A stretch of DNA of 64,000 bases from Fusobacterium necrogenes (GCF_900450765.1 NZ_UGGU01000003.1:1750854-1814853), one strand, 5' to 3'; counted from the first letter of the stretch, positions 51,437 to 61,550 are shown. The notes: generated by a model not told the origin, from the letters alone. Made by a program: numbers and translations.

Positions 51437-52204
51437 ATGAGAAGAGCATTGGTTTTATTTGGAAACGAGATTGAAAGAGGAAGCCTAGCAGATAGTGTGG
51501 TTTTCTTAGAGAAGCAATTAGGATTCAAAATATATCCTCTCTATGTAAGAGATATAGCAAGAGAGAAACTTATGTCAGCAACAGATGGACTTATGCTAGC
51601 TGGAAGAAGCCCTTTTATAAATCAAGGTTGGGAAGAGATAGAAAAAGTCGAGATCCAAGGAATAAAAGAGATGTTAAAAGAAAAAGGGATAAAGTCTGAA
51701 TTGATAGTAGATATGGGTGATATTTCAGAAGTAGTCACTGAACAGATGAAAAAATGTGATTTATTAGTTATGGGAAAAAATGATATTTTAACTGAAAGAG
51801 AGATAAATTTATTAAAAGCTAACTATAAATCAATACTTTTAATAGGAGAAAAACCTCTTCAAGCTATTGAAAATGTATTGATAGGGAATGACAATGGTGT
51901 AAAGGTAAATAGAAGTTGTACACATTTTATGAATCTTTTCCCAGAGGTGAAGAGATTTTCATCTTTTGTTATAAATAAAGAGATAGAAGAAAATATGTTG
52001 GTTGAATATTTAGTAGGACATGAAAAAGATGTAGAGCATGAGGAGATTATCACAAATAACTATGAAGATGTAATAAAAAGAATCAACGAAGCTGATCTAT
52101 TTATAATGGGAAATTTAAGCAAAAGTTATCTATTTGAAAAGGTAATAGGTAAAAATGGGATAAAATTATTAGAAAAAGGAAAGGTACCTATATTTATAGG
52201 ATAG
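51437..52204 (+). CDS. Universal-stress-protein-like protein, function unknown
   Basis: 255 residues; started at ATG 51437, which AGGTGA precedes, rather than the GTG at 51428. The beginning RRALVLFGNEIERGSLADSVVFLEKQLGFKIYPLYVRD and the later CDLLVMGKNDIL resemble the alternating beta/alpha pattern of a UspA-like fold, with a second half ending in ADLFIMGNLSKSY and KGKVPIFIG. No catalytic motif recognised. It lies 35 bp after gyrA and 13 bp before the phosphodiesterase gene, so may be cotranscribed with gyrA. Confidence 0.6.
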   Translation: MRRALVLFGNEIERGSLADSVVFLEKQLGFKIYPLYVRDIAREKLMSATDGLMLAGRSPFINQGWEEIEKVEIQGIKEMLKEKGIKSELIVDMGDISEVVTEQMKKCDLLVMGKNDILTEREINLLKANYKSILLIGEKPLQAIENVLIGNDNGVKVNRSCTHFMNLFPEVKRFSSFVINKEIEENMLVEYLVGHEKDVEHEEIITNNYEDVIKRINEADLFIMGNLSKSYLFEKVIGKNGIKLLEKGKVPIFIG

Positions 52205-52217
52205 ATTAGGGATAGAG

Positions 52218-52676
52218 ATGAAAGTATTGGTAATTTCAGATTCACATCAGAAACTGGATACACTTATGAAAATATATGAAAAAGAAAGACCAGAAGTAGT
52301 AATCTGTGCAGGAGACCACAGTAGAGATGGAGAAGAGCTTTCTTTTATATATCCAGATTCTAAGTACTATATAGTGCGTGGAAATTGTGATATATTTGAT
52401 AGAAGATATGATGATGAGATGTTAGTTGAGCTAGAGGGAATAAAGATCCTTCTAGCTCATGGTCATGAATACGGGGTAAAACGTAGCTATGCTTCGATAG
52501 AAAAAAGAGGATTGGAATTAGGATGTGATATTATTATTTTTGGTCATACACATATTCAGTACCTATCTTCTAAAAATGGTATTACTTTATTTAATCCAGG
52601 TTCCGTATATGGAAGAGAGTATGGTGTATTAGAGATAATTGAAAATAAATTTCAATTCTATCACAAAAGTATATAA
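52218..52676 (+). CDS. Metallophosphoesterase, YfcE/MJ0936 family
   Basis: 152 residues, with all calcineurin-like metal motifs: SDSHQKLD (DxH), CAGDHSRDGE (GDH variant of GDxxD), GNCD (GNCD of the YfcE family), HGHEYG and FGHTHIQ. Predicted phosphodiesterase acting on small substrates in the cytosol. Overlaps nothing; 13 bp after the UspA-like gene. Confidence 0.88.
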   Translation: MKVLVISDSHQKLDTLMKIYEKERPEVVICAGDHSRDGEELSFIYPDSKYYIVRGNCDIFDRRYDDEMLVELEGIKILLAHGHEYGVKRSYASIEKRGLELGCDIIIFGHTHIQYLSSKNGITLFNPGSVYGREYGVLEIIENKFQFYHKSI

Positions 52677-52717
52677 ATTTTTAAAATACATAAAGCCTTT
52701 TAAACTAGGGAGGGAAA

Positions 52718-53734
52718 ATGGAAGAAAAGTTAGAGCAACTCAGAGAGACTGCTAGATTAAGTATTGATAAAACGAATTCTTCACAGGAATTAGAAGAGAT
52801 AAGAATAAAACTACTCGGTAAAAAAAGTGAGTTAACAGAAATTTCCAAAGGGATAAAAAATCTTACACCGGAGGAGAAACCTGTCATAGGTCAACTAATA
52901 AATGAAGTAAGAGAGTATATCAATATAAAATTAAATGATAAAGCTAAGGATATAGAGACAAAAGAAAGAGAAGAAAGATTAGCTAATGAAGTTATTGATA
53001 TAACTCTTCCAGGAAAAAGAAATGTATTGGGAACAACTCATCCAATTACAGAAACAATGGATTTTATGAAAAATATATTTGTAGAGATGGGATTTGATGT
53101 AGTTGATGGACCAGAGGTAGAGTTAGTAAAGTATAATTTTGATGCTTTAAATATTCCAGAAACTCATCCATCAAGAGACATAACAGATACTTTTTACATC
53201 AATGATGATGTAGTTTTAAGAACTCAAACATCACCAGTTCAGGTTAGATATATGCTAGAGAATAAACCACCATTTAGAATGATCTGTCCTGGTAAGGTAT
53301 ATAGACCTGATTATGATATATCTCATACACCTATGTTCCATCAAATGGAAGGACTTATGATAGGGAAAGATATATCTTTTGCTAACTTTAAAGCTATTTT
53401 AACAGAGTCATTAAAGAAAATGTTTGGTGACAGAGAAGTAAGATTTAGACCACATTTCTTCCCATTTACTGAACCATCAGCAGAGGTAGATATTCAATGT
53501 GCCGTATGTAAAGGAAAGGGATGTAGAATGTGTAAAGATAGCGGTTGGGTAGAGATAATGGGATGTGGAATGGTAGATCCAGAAGTACTAAAAGCTGTCG
53601 GTTATGATCCAGATGAAGTGAGTGGCTTTGCATTTGGAATGGGAATAGAGAGAGTGGCTATGTTAAGACATGGAATAAATGACTTGAGAGCTTTCTTTGA
53701 AAATGATGTAAGATTTTTAAAACAATTTAAGTAA
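52718..53734 (+). CDS. pheS: Phenylalanine--tRNA ligase alpha subunit
   Basis: 338 residues. N-terminal coiled coil (~1-85), then class II catalytic motifs: HPITETMDFMKNIFVEMGF, motif 2 RMICPGKVYRPDYD, the SHTPMFHQMEGLMIG segment and motif 3 GFAFGMGIERVAML. The cysteine-rich CAVCKGKGCRMCKDSGW segment is common in the family. GGAGG precedes the ATG; pheT follows after 15 bp. No T-box leader is visible. Confidence 0.98.
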   Translation: MEEKLEQLRETARLSIDKTNSSQELEEIRIKLLGKKSELTEISKGIKNLTPEEKPVIGQLINEVREYINIKLNDKAKDIETKEREERLANEVIDITLPGKRNVLGTTHPITETMDFMKNIFVEMGFDVVDGPEVELVKYNFDALNIPETHPSRDITDTFYINDDVVLRTQTSPVQVRYMLENKPPFRMICPGKVYRPDYDISHTPMFHQMEGLMIGKDISFANFKAILTESLKKMFGDREVRFRPHFFPFTEPSAEVDIQCAVCKGKGCRMCKDSGWVEIMGCGMVDPEVLKAVGYDPDEVSGFAFGMGIERVAMLRHGINDLRAFFENDVRFLKQFK

Positions 53735-53749
53735 TTTTGGAGGAGAGTA

Positions 53750-56137
53750 ATGTTAATTTCTTTAGATTGGCTAAAACAATATGTAGACATAAAAGAAAAT
53801 ATAGAAGAACTAGATAATGCCTTGACTATGATAGGACAAGAAGTTGAAGCCATTGATATCCAAGGAAAAGGGCTTGATAATGTAGTTATAGGACAGATTA
53901 TAGAATATACAAAACATCCTAATTCAGATAAGTTAACACTTGTAAAAGTTGATATTGGAGAAGGAGAACCATTGCAAATAGTGTGTGGAGCTCCAAACCA
54001 TAAATTAGGAGATAAGGTGGTAGTTGCAAAAATAGGTGCAGTATTACCTGGAGATTTTAAAATTAAAAAGAGTAAGATAAGAGATATTGAATCGTTTGGA
54101 ATGTTATGTTCAGAAGTTGAATTAGGAATAGGAACAGATGGAGATGGAATAATAATCCTTCCAAAAACTGCTCCGATAGGAGAAGAGTATAGAAAATATG
54201 CAAATTTAGATGATATTATATTCGAGTTGGAGATAACTCCTAATAGACCAGATTGTCTATCTCATATAGGGATAGCAAGAGAAATAGCAGCTTATTATGG
54301 TAGAAAGGTAAAGTATCCTTCAGTAACTTATACAGAGGCTATAGATACTATTACTACGGTTGCGAAGGTAAATATTGATGATAAAGATAGATGTAAGAGG
54401 TACATGGGAAGAGTAATTAGGAATGTTACTATAGGTGAATCTCCAGAGTGGTTAAAAAAGAGAATAAGAGCTATGGGATTAAATCCTATAAATAATATAG
54501 TGGATATAACAAACTTCGTTATGTTCGAATATAATCAGCCTATGCATGCTTTTGATTTAGATAAATTAGCTAATAAAAGTATAAATGTAAGAGCTGCCTT
54601 ACCTGGAGAGAAGATAACCACTTTAGATGGTATTGAAAGAGAGCTAAATGAAAGAGAGCTAGTGATAGCTGATGATGAGAAAGCTATTGCTATAGCAGGT
54701 ATAATAGGTGGAATAGGAACGGAGATAACTTCTGAAACTAAAAATATATTCCTAGAAGTAGCATACTTTACACCAGAAAATATTAGAAAGACAGGAAGAA
54801 AATTAGGAATTTCTACAGATTCTTCATATAGAAATGAAAGAGGTATTGATATAGAAGGTATTTCAGATGCCAGTGAAAGAGCTGCAGCATTAATAGCTGA
54901 GATAGCTGGTGGTGAGATACTAGATGGAGCTATTGATAAATATATAGAAAAACCACAAAAGTATGAAATTCCATTAAGCTTAACAAAATTAAATAAATTT
55001 ATAGGAAAAGAGCTCTCACCTGATATTGTAGGAAAAATTCTAAGTAATTTGGGACTTGGAATAAAGACACTTTCTCAAGATACACTACTTGTAATACCAC
55101 CTACATATAGAGGAGATTTGACTAGAACAGCTGATATTTATGAAGAGATAATTAGAATGTATGGTTTTGAAAATATAGAGCCTATAATGCCAGTTGAAAA
55201 TATTAAGGGAGGGAAAAAGGCAACTACCATAGAGCTAATAGACCATACTAAAAAAATCTTAAAAGAGATTGGACTTCAAGAGGTCATCAATTACTCTTTT
55301 GTTCCTAAAGATATAGAAAATATATTAGATATAAATGGGAGAGTTATTGATATAGAAAATCCATTGAGTGAGGACATGGCTGTACTAAGACCTACACTTA
55401 TTTGGAGCATACTTACAAATATAAAAGATAATATGAATAGAAATCAGTTTAATCTAAGATTTTATGAAGTTTCAAAAGTATTTTTACCAGCTGAAGAGTT
55501 AGCTGATGAAAGTTTGAGAATTTGTATTGGAGTTGCAGGAAAACCAGAGAGAACATTGTGGAATCCAAAGCCAGAAGCATATGATTTTTATACTATAAAA
55601 GGGTATGTAGAAAAGTTAATGGAATACATAGGAATAGCTAAATACAAGTTAGAGAGAAGTTCAGACTTTAATTTTCATCCTGGAAGAAGTGCAGAGATAA
55701 AAATAGGAAATGATATAATTGGTGTATTTGGAGAGATACATCCAGATATACAAAAAAGTATGGGGATACAAAAAGAGAGACCATATATAGCAGAAATAGA
55801 TTTAACTAAGTGTTTAAAATATATGAAGACTTCTACTAAATATGAAAAAATAATAAAATATCCAGAAGTTACTAGAGATTTAGCTATAGTTCTTCCAAAG
55901 GATGTTCTTGTAGGAAATATGATAGAAAATTTGAGAAAACTATCTCCTATAATAGAAAAAATAGAGATATTTGATATTTATGAAGGTGATAAGATAGGTA
56001 CAGATAAAAAATCTATTGCTATTAGTATAGTACTTAGAAATAAAGAGAAAACTTTAGATGAAAAAGAGATAAATGAAGTCATAGAGAAAATACTTACAAC
56101 TGTATCTAAGGATTATAATGGAGAGATAAGACAGTAG
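53750..56137 (+). CDS. pheT: Phenylalanine--tRNA ligase beta subunit
   Basis: 795 residues. tRNA-binding (EMAP-like) domain near the N-terminus (KHPNSDKLTLVKVDIG), B3/B4 editing domain with ELEITPNRPDCLSHIGIAREIAA, B5 domain, and a C-terminal FDX-ACB domain (YPEVTRDLAIVLPKDV). Forms the alpha2beta2 enzyme with PheS. A hairpin terminator follows. Confidence 0.98.
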   Translation: MLISLDWLKQYVDIKENIEELDNALTMIGQEVEAIDIQGKGLDNVVIGQIIEYTKHPNSDKLTLVKVDIGEGEPLQIVCGAPNHKLGDKVVVAKIGAVLPGDFKIKKSKIRDIESFGMLCSEVELGIGTDGDGIIILPKTAPIGEEYRKYANLDDIIFELEITPNRPDCLSHIGIAREIAAYYGRKVKYPSVTYTEAIDTITTVAKVNIDDKDRCKRYMGRVIRNVTIGESPEWLKKRIRAMGLNPINNIVDITNFVMFEYNQPMHAFDLDKLANKSINVRAALPGEKITTLDGIERELNERELVIADDEKAIAIAGIIGGIGTEITSETKNIFLEVAYFTPENIRKTGRKLGISTDSSYRNERGIDIEGISDASERAAALIAEIAGGEILDGAIDKYIEKPQKYEIPLSLTKLNKFIGKELSPDIVGKILSNLGLGIKTLSQDTLLVIPPTYRGDLTRTADIYEEIIRMYGFENIEPIMPVENIKGGKKATTIELIDHTKKILKEIGLQEVINYSFVPKDIENILDINGRVIDIENPLSEDMAVLRPTLIWSILTNIKDNMNRNQFNLRFYEVSKVFLPAEELADESLRICIGVAGKPERTLWNPKPEAYDFYTIKGYVEKLMEYIGIAKYKLERSSDFNFHPGRSAEIKIGNDIIGVFGEIHPDIQKSMGIQKERPYIAEIDLTKCLKYMKTSTKYEKIIKYPEVTRDLAIVLPKDVLVGNMIENLRKLSPIIEKIEIFDIYEGDKIGTDKKSIAISIVLRNKEKTLDEKEINEVIEKILTTVSKDYNGEIRQ

Positions 56138-56146
56138 TCAGAATTG

Positions 56147-56196
56147 AAGAGTGGAAAAAGCTAAAAGAGAGTGATAGCTTTCTTCGCTCTTTTTTA
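56147..56196 (+). terminator. Terminator after pheT
   Basis: 17-bp imperfect stem AAGAGTGGAAAAAGCTA / TAGCTTTCTTCGCTCTT and a T run. Confidence 0.85.
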
Positions 56197-56230
56197 TTCA
56201 ATAGAATCATAAAAAGTAAGGGAGGAAGAA

Positions 56231-57439
56231 ATGGATACACTAAAAGAGTTATTTAAAATTGGAAATGGACCATCTAGTTCTCATACAATGGGACCTGAAA
56301 GAGCTGCAAAAAAATTTAAAGAGAAAAATTCAACTGCTGAAAGATTTGAAGTAGAATTATATGGCTCACTTGCACTTACAGGAAAGGGACATCTTACAGA
56401 TTGGATAATAGTAGAAACTATGAAACCTACTCCGACTGATATTTTATGGAAACCAGAAGTAGTTCATAGATATCATACTAATGGAATGTTATTTAAAGCT
56501 TTTGACAAAGATAATAATCAAACAGATGAGTGGTTAGTATTCTCTGTTGGTGGTGGAACTATAATGGAGCACTATCAAGAGAGAAAAGGAGCTCAAGCTG
56601 TATATAAATTAAATTCTATGGCTGAGATAAAAAAGTGGTGTGAAGAAAACCAAAAAGAATTATGGGAATATGTAGTGGAAAGTGAAGGAAAAGAGATATT
56701 TGATTTTTTAAAAGAGATTTGGGAAGCTATGAAAGAATCTGTCGAAAGAGGAATTAATAAAACTGGAGTACTTCCTGGAACATTGAAATATCCTAGAAAA
56801 GCTTCAAATTTTTATAGAAAGGCTAGAAATAACCATGGTAGAGGTGGATTTTTAGGAAGAATATTTGCCTATACACTAGCTGTTTCAGAGGAAAACGGTG
56901 CTGGAGGAAAAGTTGTAACTGCTCCAACTTGTGGTGCTTGTGGAGTTGTACCTGGACTCTTATATGCTCTTAAAGAGGAGTATGACTTACAAGAGGAAGA
57001 GGTTTTAAAAAGTTTGGCAATAGCTGGGCTTATAGGAAACCTTATAAAAGAAAATGCTACAATATCAGGAGCAGAAGGAGGATGTCAGGCAGAAGTGGGA
57101 TCAGCATGTTCAATGGCTGCAGCTATGGCATGTTTCTTACTTGGAGGATCATTAGCTCAGATAGAGTATGCAGCAGAGATGGCGTTAGAACACCATTTAG
57201 GACTTACTTGTGATCCAGTAGGTGGATATGTTCAAGTACCTTGTATAGAGAGAAATGCAGCTGCAGCAGCAAGAGCATTAGATGCAGCTGGATATAGCTT
57301 ATACACAGATGGAAGTCATAGAGTTACATTTGATCAAGTTGTAAAAACTATGGGTGAGACAGGAAAAGACTTAAAAGAGGAGTATAAGGAGACTTCACTA
57401 GGTGGACTTGCAAAATTTACATTTAACGCTGAATGCTAA
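56231..57439 (+). CDS. sdaA: L-serine dehydratase, iron-sulfur type, single chain (copy 2)
   Basis: 402 residues, clearly paralogous to 15329-16555: TLKELFKIGNGPSSSHTMGPERAA, TAPTCGACGVVPGLL, GAEGGCQAEVGSACSMAA and CDPVGGYVQVPCIERN. GGAGG precedes the ATG. Unlike copy 1 it has no permease or regulator next to it. It sits alone between the pheT terminator and pth, with a short insertion KARNNHGRGGFLG in the middle. Confidence 0.93.
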   Translation: MDTLKELFKIGNGPSSSHTMGPERAAKKFKEKNSTAERFEVELYGSLALTGKGHLTDWIIVETMKPTPTDILWKPEVVHRYHTNGMLFKAFDKDNNQTDEWLVFSVGGGTIMEHYQERKGAQAVYKLNSMAEIKKWCEENQKELWEYVVESEGKEIFDFLKEIWEAMKESVERGINKTGVLPGTLKYPRKASNFYRKARNNHGRGGFLGRIFAYTLAVSEENGAGGKVVTAPTCGACGVVPGLLYALKEEYDLQEEEVLKSLAIAGLIGNLIKENATISGAEGGCQAEVGSACSMAAAMACFLLGGSLAQIEYAAEMALEHHLGLTCDPVGGYVQVPCIERNAAAAARALDAAGYSLYTDGSHRVTFDQVVKTMGETGKDLKEEYKETSLGGLAKFTFNAEC

Positions 57440-57466
57440 GTGGAATATTAAAAGGAGAATAGAGAA

Positions 57467-58027
57467 ATGAAGTTGGTAGTAGGACTGGGAAATCCGGGAA
57501 GTAAATATGAAAAGACTAGACATAATGTGGGATTTGAAGTGATAAACTATCTTCAAAAGGAGCTTGGAATAACAAACGAGAAAGAGAAATTTCAAGGACT
57601 TATAAGTGAAAAGAGCATAGGTGGAGAGAAGGTACTTTTTCTAAAACCTCAGACATTCATGAATTTAAGTGGAAATTCAATAATAGAGGTCATAAATTTC
57701 TATAAGCTAAATCCAAAGACAGATTTAGTAGTAATCTATGATGACATGGATTTGCCAGTAGGAAGATTGAGAGTAAAAGAGAAAGGAAGTTCAGGTGGAC
57801 ACAATGGAATAAAGTCTATTATCTCTCATCTAGGAGATGAATTTTTACGTATAAAATGTGGGATAGGAAAACCTAAGGATAATACTATTGACTTTGTTTT
57901 AGGACAGTTTAGTAAAAGTGAACAAGAAGAGGTTACAATAATGATAGAAAATGCAAGTAAATGTGTAGTTGATATTATACAAGATGTTGAAATAGGAAAA
58001 ATAATGCAGAAATATAACAAAAAGTGA
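57467..58027 (+). CDS. pth: Peptidyl-tRNA hydrolase
   Basis: 186 residues. Recycles stalled peptidyl-tRNA. Motifs: VGLGNPGSKYEKTRHNVGFEVI with the catalytic His in TRHN, LKPQTFMNLSG, VIYDDMDLPVG and SSGGHNGIKSI. Standard length. AGGAGA precedes the ATG. Confidence 0.97.
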   Translation: MKLVVGLGNPGSKYEKTRHNVGFEVINYLQKELGITNEKEKFQGLISEKSIGGEKVLFLKPQTFMNLSGNSIIEVINFYKLNPKTDLVVIYDDMDLPVGRLRVKEKGSSGGHNGIKSIISHLGDEFLRIKCGIGKPKDNTIDFVLGQFSKSEQEEVTIMIENASKCVVDIIQDVEIGKIMQKYNKK

Positions 58028-58119
58028 CAAATTTTTTTACAAAAAAGATTGAGAATTAGTGATAAATATGGTAAACTTAGTTTAGTAGTAGTTAACTTTA
58101 AATTGAAAGGAGATTTATT

Positions 58120-59430
58120 ATGAAATTTTTTGGTTTCAGAGGAGGAGTTCATCCGCCTGAAAATAAGATTCAAACAGAAAATATGGCTGTTGAAGACTTA
58201 AAAGCACCAAAAATGTTGTATGTACCATTACTACAGCATATAGGTGCACCACTAGATCCACTTGTAGCCATTGGAGATAAGGTACTAAAAGGGCAAAAAA
58301 TAGCAGATTCTCAAGGTTTTATGTCATCACCTATTCACTCTCCAGTAAGTGGAACAATCAAAAAAATAGAAGAACATGTATTTCCTTTGATGGGAAGAAT
58401 GAAAACTATTATGATTGAAAATGATGAGCAAGATACTTGGGCGGAGTTATCAAAAATTGAGAATTGGGAAACAGCTGATAAAAAAGATCTATTAGCTATG
58501 ATAAGAGAAAAGGGAATAGTAGGAATAGGAGGAGCAAGCTTTCCTACTCATATTAAACTGAATCCTCCGGCAGATACTAAAATTGATACGTTATTATTGA
58601 ATGGAGCAGAGTGTGAACCGTATCTTAATTCAGATAATAGGCTTATGCTAGAGCATCCAGAAAAGATAATCAATGGTATAAAGATTATTAAAAAGATATT
58701 AGGTGTTGGAAGAGCAATAGTAGGTATTGAAGAAAATAAGCCTGAAGCGATAGCTTCTATGCAAAAAGCAGCAGAGGGAACAGGAATTCAGATAGTTCCA
58801 TTAAAAACAAAATATCCTCAAGGGGGAGAAAAACAACTTATTAAAGCTGTTTTAGATAGACAGGTTCCATCGGGAAAACTTCCATCAGCAGTAGGTGTAG
58901 TAGTACAAAATACTGGGACAGCAGCAGCTATCTACGATGGTATTGTGAATGGAATTCCATTGATTGAAAAGGTAGTTACAGTTTCAGGAAAGGCGATAGC
59001 TAATCCAAAGAATTTAAAGGTAGCAATAGGAACACCTTTTGCTTATTTACTAGATTACTGTGGTGTGAATAGAGAAGTTGTAGATAAATTGGTAATGGGA
59101 GGACCTATGATGGGAATGGCTCAATTCTCAGAAGAGGCTCCAGTTATTAAAGGTACATCAGGGTTATTAGCTCTCACTAAAGAGGAGACAAATCCATATA
59201 AACCTAAACCATGTATAGGATGTGGAAAGTGTGTAGATGCATGTCCTATGAGTCTAGAACCGCTTATGTATGCAAGGCTTGCAGCATTTGAACAATGGGA
59301 AAAAATAGGTGAGTATAATTTAATGGATTGTATAGAGTGTGGTTCTTGTGCATATATTTGTCCTTCTAACAGGCCACTAACTGAAGCTATAAAAATAGGA
59401 AAATCAAAATTAAGAGCAATGAAAAAGTAA
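58120..59430 (+). CDS. rnfC: Rnf complex subunit RnfC
   Basis: 436 residues. NADH- and FMN-binding peripheral subunit of the ferredoxin:NAD+ oxidoreductase (Na+ or H+ pump). N-terminal FRGGVHPPENK, the GGASFPTHIKL NADH/flavin site, and two [4Fe-4S] motifs: CIGCGKCVDACPMSLEP and CIECGSCAYICPSNRPL. First gene of the rnfCDGEAB operon; AAAGGAG precedes it. Confidence 0.96.
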   Translation: MKFFGFRGGVHPPENKIQTENMAVEDLKAPKMLYVPLLQHIGAPLDPLVAIGDKVLKGQKIADSQGFMSSPIHSPVSGTIKKIEEHVFPLMGRMKTIMIENDEQDTWAELSKIENWETADKKDLLAMIREKGIVGIGGASFPTHIKLNPPADTKIDTLLLNGAECEPYLNSDNRLMLEHPEKIINGIKIIKKILGVGRAIVGIEENKPEAIASMQKAAEGTGIQIVPLKTKYPQGGEKQLIKAVLDRQVPSGKLPSAVGVVVQNTGTAAAIYDGIVNGIPLIEKVVTVSGKAIANPKNLKVAIGTPFAYLLDYCGVNREVVDKLVMGGPMMGMAQFSEEAPVIKGTSGLLALTKEETNPYKPKPCIGCGKCVDACPMSLEPLMYARLAAFEQWEKIGEYNLMDCIECGSCAYICPSNRPLTEAIKIGKSKLRAMKK

Positions 59431-59475
59431 ATTAAAGGATAATAACTATTGTTATTAGGTTATCAGGAGGGAAAA

Positions 59476-60420
59476 GTGACTAATATTTTGAAAATGGGGC
59501 CATCACCTCATATAAGAACGTCAGAAACAGTTGAAAAAGTAATGTATGATGTAATTATATCACTAATACCAGCATTTTTGTTTGCTATCTATGTATTTGG
59601 TATAAGAGCATTTATAGTAACAGCAGTATCTATACTTACTTGTATGGTTACTGAATATCTTTGTCAAAGAGTAATGGGGCAAGAGCCATCTATATTTGAT
59701 GGAAGTGCTATTATTACTGGAATATTATTTTCATTTGTAATTCCAGTTATTATGCCATTACAATATGTAATTATAGGGTGTGTAGTATCTATTGGACTTG
59801 GAAAAATGGTATTTGGAGGACTTGGACACAATGTATTTAATCCAGCATTAGTAGGAAGAGCATTCGTACAAGCTTCTTGGCCAGTAGCAATAACTACATT
59901 TGCTTATGATGGAAAAGCTGGAGCTACAGTACTTGATGCTATGAAAAGAGGGATTCCTTTAAATGAATCTTTACTAGAGAGTGGAAATCAGTATGTTCAA
60001 GCTTTTATTGGAAGAATGGGAGGAAGTTTAGGAGAAACTTCAGCACTTGCATTATTAATAGGTGGAATTTATTTAATCTATAAAAAACAAGTAGATTGGA
60101 GAGTACCTGTTACAATAATTGCCACAGTATTTGTATTAACTTGGGCAATGGGTGGAGATCCACTAATGCACATACTTTCAGGGGGACTTTTCTTAGGAGC
60201 TTTCTATATGGCTACAGATATGGTTACAAGTCCTCATACTTCAAAGGGAAAAATTATATATTCATTACTTTTAGGACTTTTAATCTCTATGATTAGAATG
60301 AAAGGTGGATATCCAGAGGGAGTTGCATACTCTATCTTAATAATGAATGGAGTTGTACCTCTTATCAATAGATATACAAGACCTAAGAAATTTGGTGAGG
60401 TGAAAGCTAATGAAAAATAG
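59476..60420 (+). CDS. rnfD: Rnf complex subunit RnfD
   Basis: Membrane subunit with covalent FMN, about 314 residues with nine or ten hydrophobic segments. I choose GTG 59476 (TNILKMGPSPHIR), which has AGGAGG 5 bp upstream, over TTG 59449. The ATDMVTSPHT segment holds the FMN-binding threonine. It overlaps rnfG by 11 bp. Confidence 0.94.
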   Translation: MTNILKMGPSPHIRTSETVEKVMYDVIISLIPAFLFAIYVFGIRAFIVTAVSILTCMVTEYLCQRVMGQEPSIFDGSAIITGILFSFVIPVIMPLQYVIIGCVVSIGLGKMVFGGLGHNVFNPALVGRAFVQASWPVAITTFAYDGKAGATVLDAMKRGIPLNESLLESGNQYVQAFIGRMGGSLGETSALALLIGGIYLIYKKQVDWRVPVTIIATVFVLTWAMGGDPLMHILSGGLFLGAFYMATDMVTSPHTSKGKIIYSLLLGLLISMIRMKGGYPEGVAYSILIMNGVVPLINRYTRPKKFGEVKANEK

Positions 60421-60940
60421 ATTTATACATTACGGATTAGTTCTATTAGTAATAGCTGCAATCTCAGCAGGAATATTAGGACTAGTTAATGATTTTACAA
60501 AGACAGTTATTGCACAAAATAATGAAAAAGCTCAAAATGAAGCTAAGAGACAAGTTTTAACTCAGGCTAATGAGTTTAAAGCTGAAGAAGCTGTGACATC
60601 AGAAGGGTTAGAGTTTGTACCTGGATATGATGCAAATGGAGCTAAGGTTGGATATGTAACAACTGTAGCACAACCAGGATATGCTGGAGATATAACATTT
60701 ATCTTAGGAGTTACTTTAGATGGAAAGATCGCTGGAGTAAGAGTAACAAATCAATCTGAAACTCCTGGTCTAGGAGCTAAGGTAGCAGGAATAGAGTGGC
60801 AAGATCATTGGGTAGGAAAGGATTCAACTTATGAGTTCAATAAATCAGTAGATGCTTTTGCTGGTGCTACAATATCTCCGCAGGCTGTTTATACGGGGCT
60901 TATGAGAGCATTAAAAGCTTATAATGGGGTGAGTAAATAA
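60410..60940 (+). CDS. rnfG: Rnf complex subunit RnfG
   Basis: 176 residues; an N-terminal membrane anchor (HYGLVLLVIAAISAGILGLV) and an extracytoplasmic domain. The covalent-FMN motif is DAFAGATISPQAV, with Thr in the S/AGAT sequence. It receives electrons from RnfC/D. GAGGTG in the end of rnfD precedes the start. Confidence 0.95.
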   Translation: MKNRFIHYGLVLLVIAAISAGILGLVNDFTKTVIAQNNEKAQNEAKRQVLTQANEFKAEEAVTSEGLEFVPGYDANGAKVGYVTTVAQPGYAGDITFILGVTLDGKIAGVRVTNQSETPGLGAKVAGIEWQDHWVGKDSTYEFNKSVDAFAGATISPQAVYTGLMRALKAYNGVSK

Positions 60941-61548
60941 TGAAAACTAATTATGGAAAAATAATAATGTCTGGAATTTTTAAAGAAAACCCTATATTTG
61001 TGTTGTTTTTAGGACTATGTCCTACTCTTGGAGTTACAAGTTCAGCTATAAATGGACTTTCAATGGGAATTGCTGTTATTGCGGTTCTTGCTTGTTCAAA
61101 TCTTTTGATTTCAGCATTTAAAAACTTTATACCATCACAGGTAAGAATCCCAGCGTATATTATGATAATTGCTTCATTGGTAACTATTGTACAGATGGTA
61201 ATGGAGGCATATACTCCAGAGCTATATAAAGTGCTAGGATTATTTATTCCTCTTATTGTTGTTAACTGTATTGTACTTGGAAGAGCTGAAAGTTTTGCAT
61301 CAAAAAATGGTGTGTTTGCGTCTTTCTTAGATGGAATTGGTTCAGGACTTGGATTTACTCTTTCGTTGACAGTATTAGGAGTGATTAGAGAAGTTTTAGG
61401 AAACGGGACTATATTTGGATTAAGAGTAACACCAGAATCATATTCACCTGCTTTAATATTCATATTAGCTCCAGGGGCATTTATAACTATTGCCTTTATA
61501 AAAGCTTTCCTTAACTATCTTGAAATGAAAAAGAGTAAGGAGGGATAA
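60940..61548 (+). CDS. rnfE: Rnf complex subunit RnfE
   Basis: 202 residues with six hydrophobic segments; the pattern KENPIFVLFLGLCPTLGVTSSA and IVVNCIVLGRAESFASKNG is the RnfE/NqrD signature, including the cysteine that helps bind an intramembrane iron centre with RnfA. TAATG overlap with rnfG. Confidence 0.95.
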   Translation: MKTNYGKIIMSGIFKENPIFVLFLGLCPTLGVTSSAINGLSMGIAVIAVLACSNLLISAFKNFIPSQVRIPAYIMIIASLVTIVQMVMEAYTPELYKVLGLFIPLIVVNCIVLGRAESFASKNGVFASFLDGIGSGLGFTLSLTVLGVIREVLGNGTIFGLRVTPESYSPALIFILAPGAFITIAFIKAFLNYLEMKKSKEG

Positions 61549-61550
61549 TC

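Noticed and set aside
52677..52717. T-box leader upstream of pheST
   Set aside because: Only 41 bp separate pheS from the preceding gene and no T-box sequence (TGGnACCGCG) is present.
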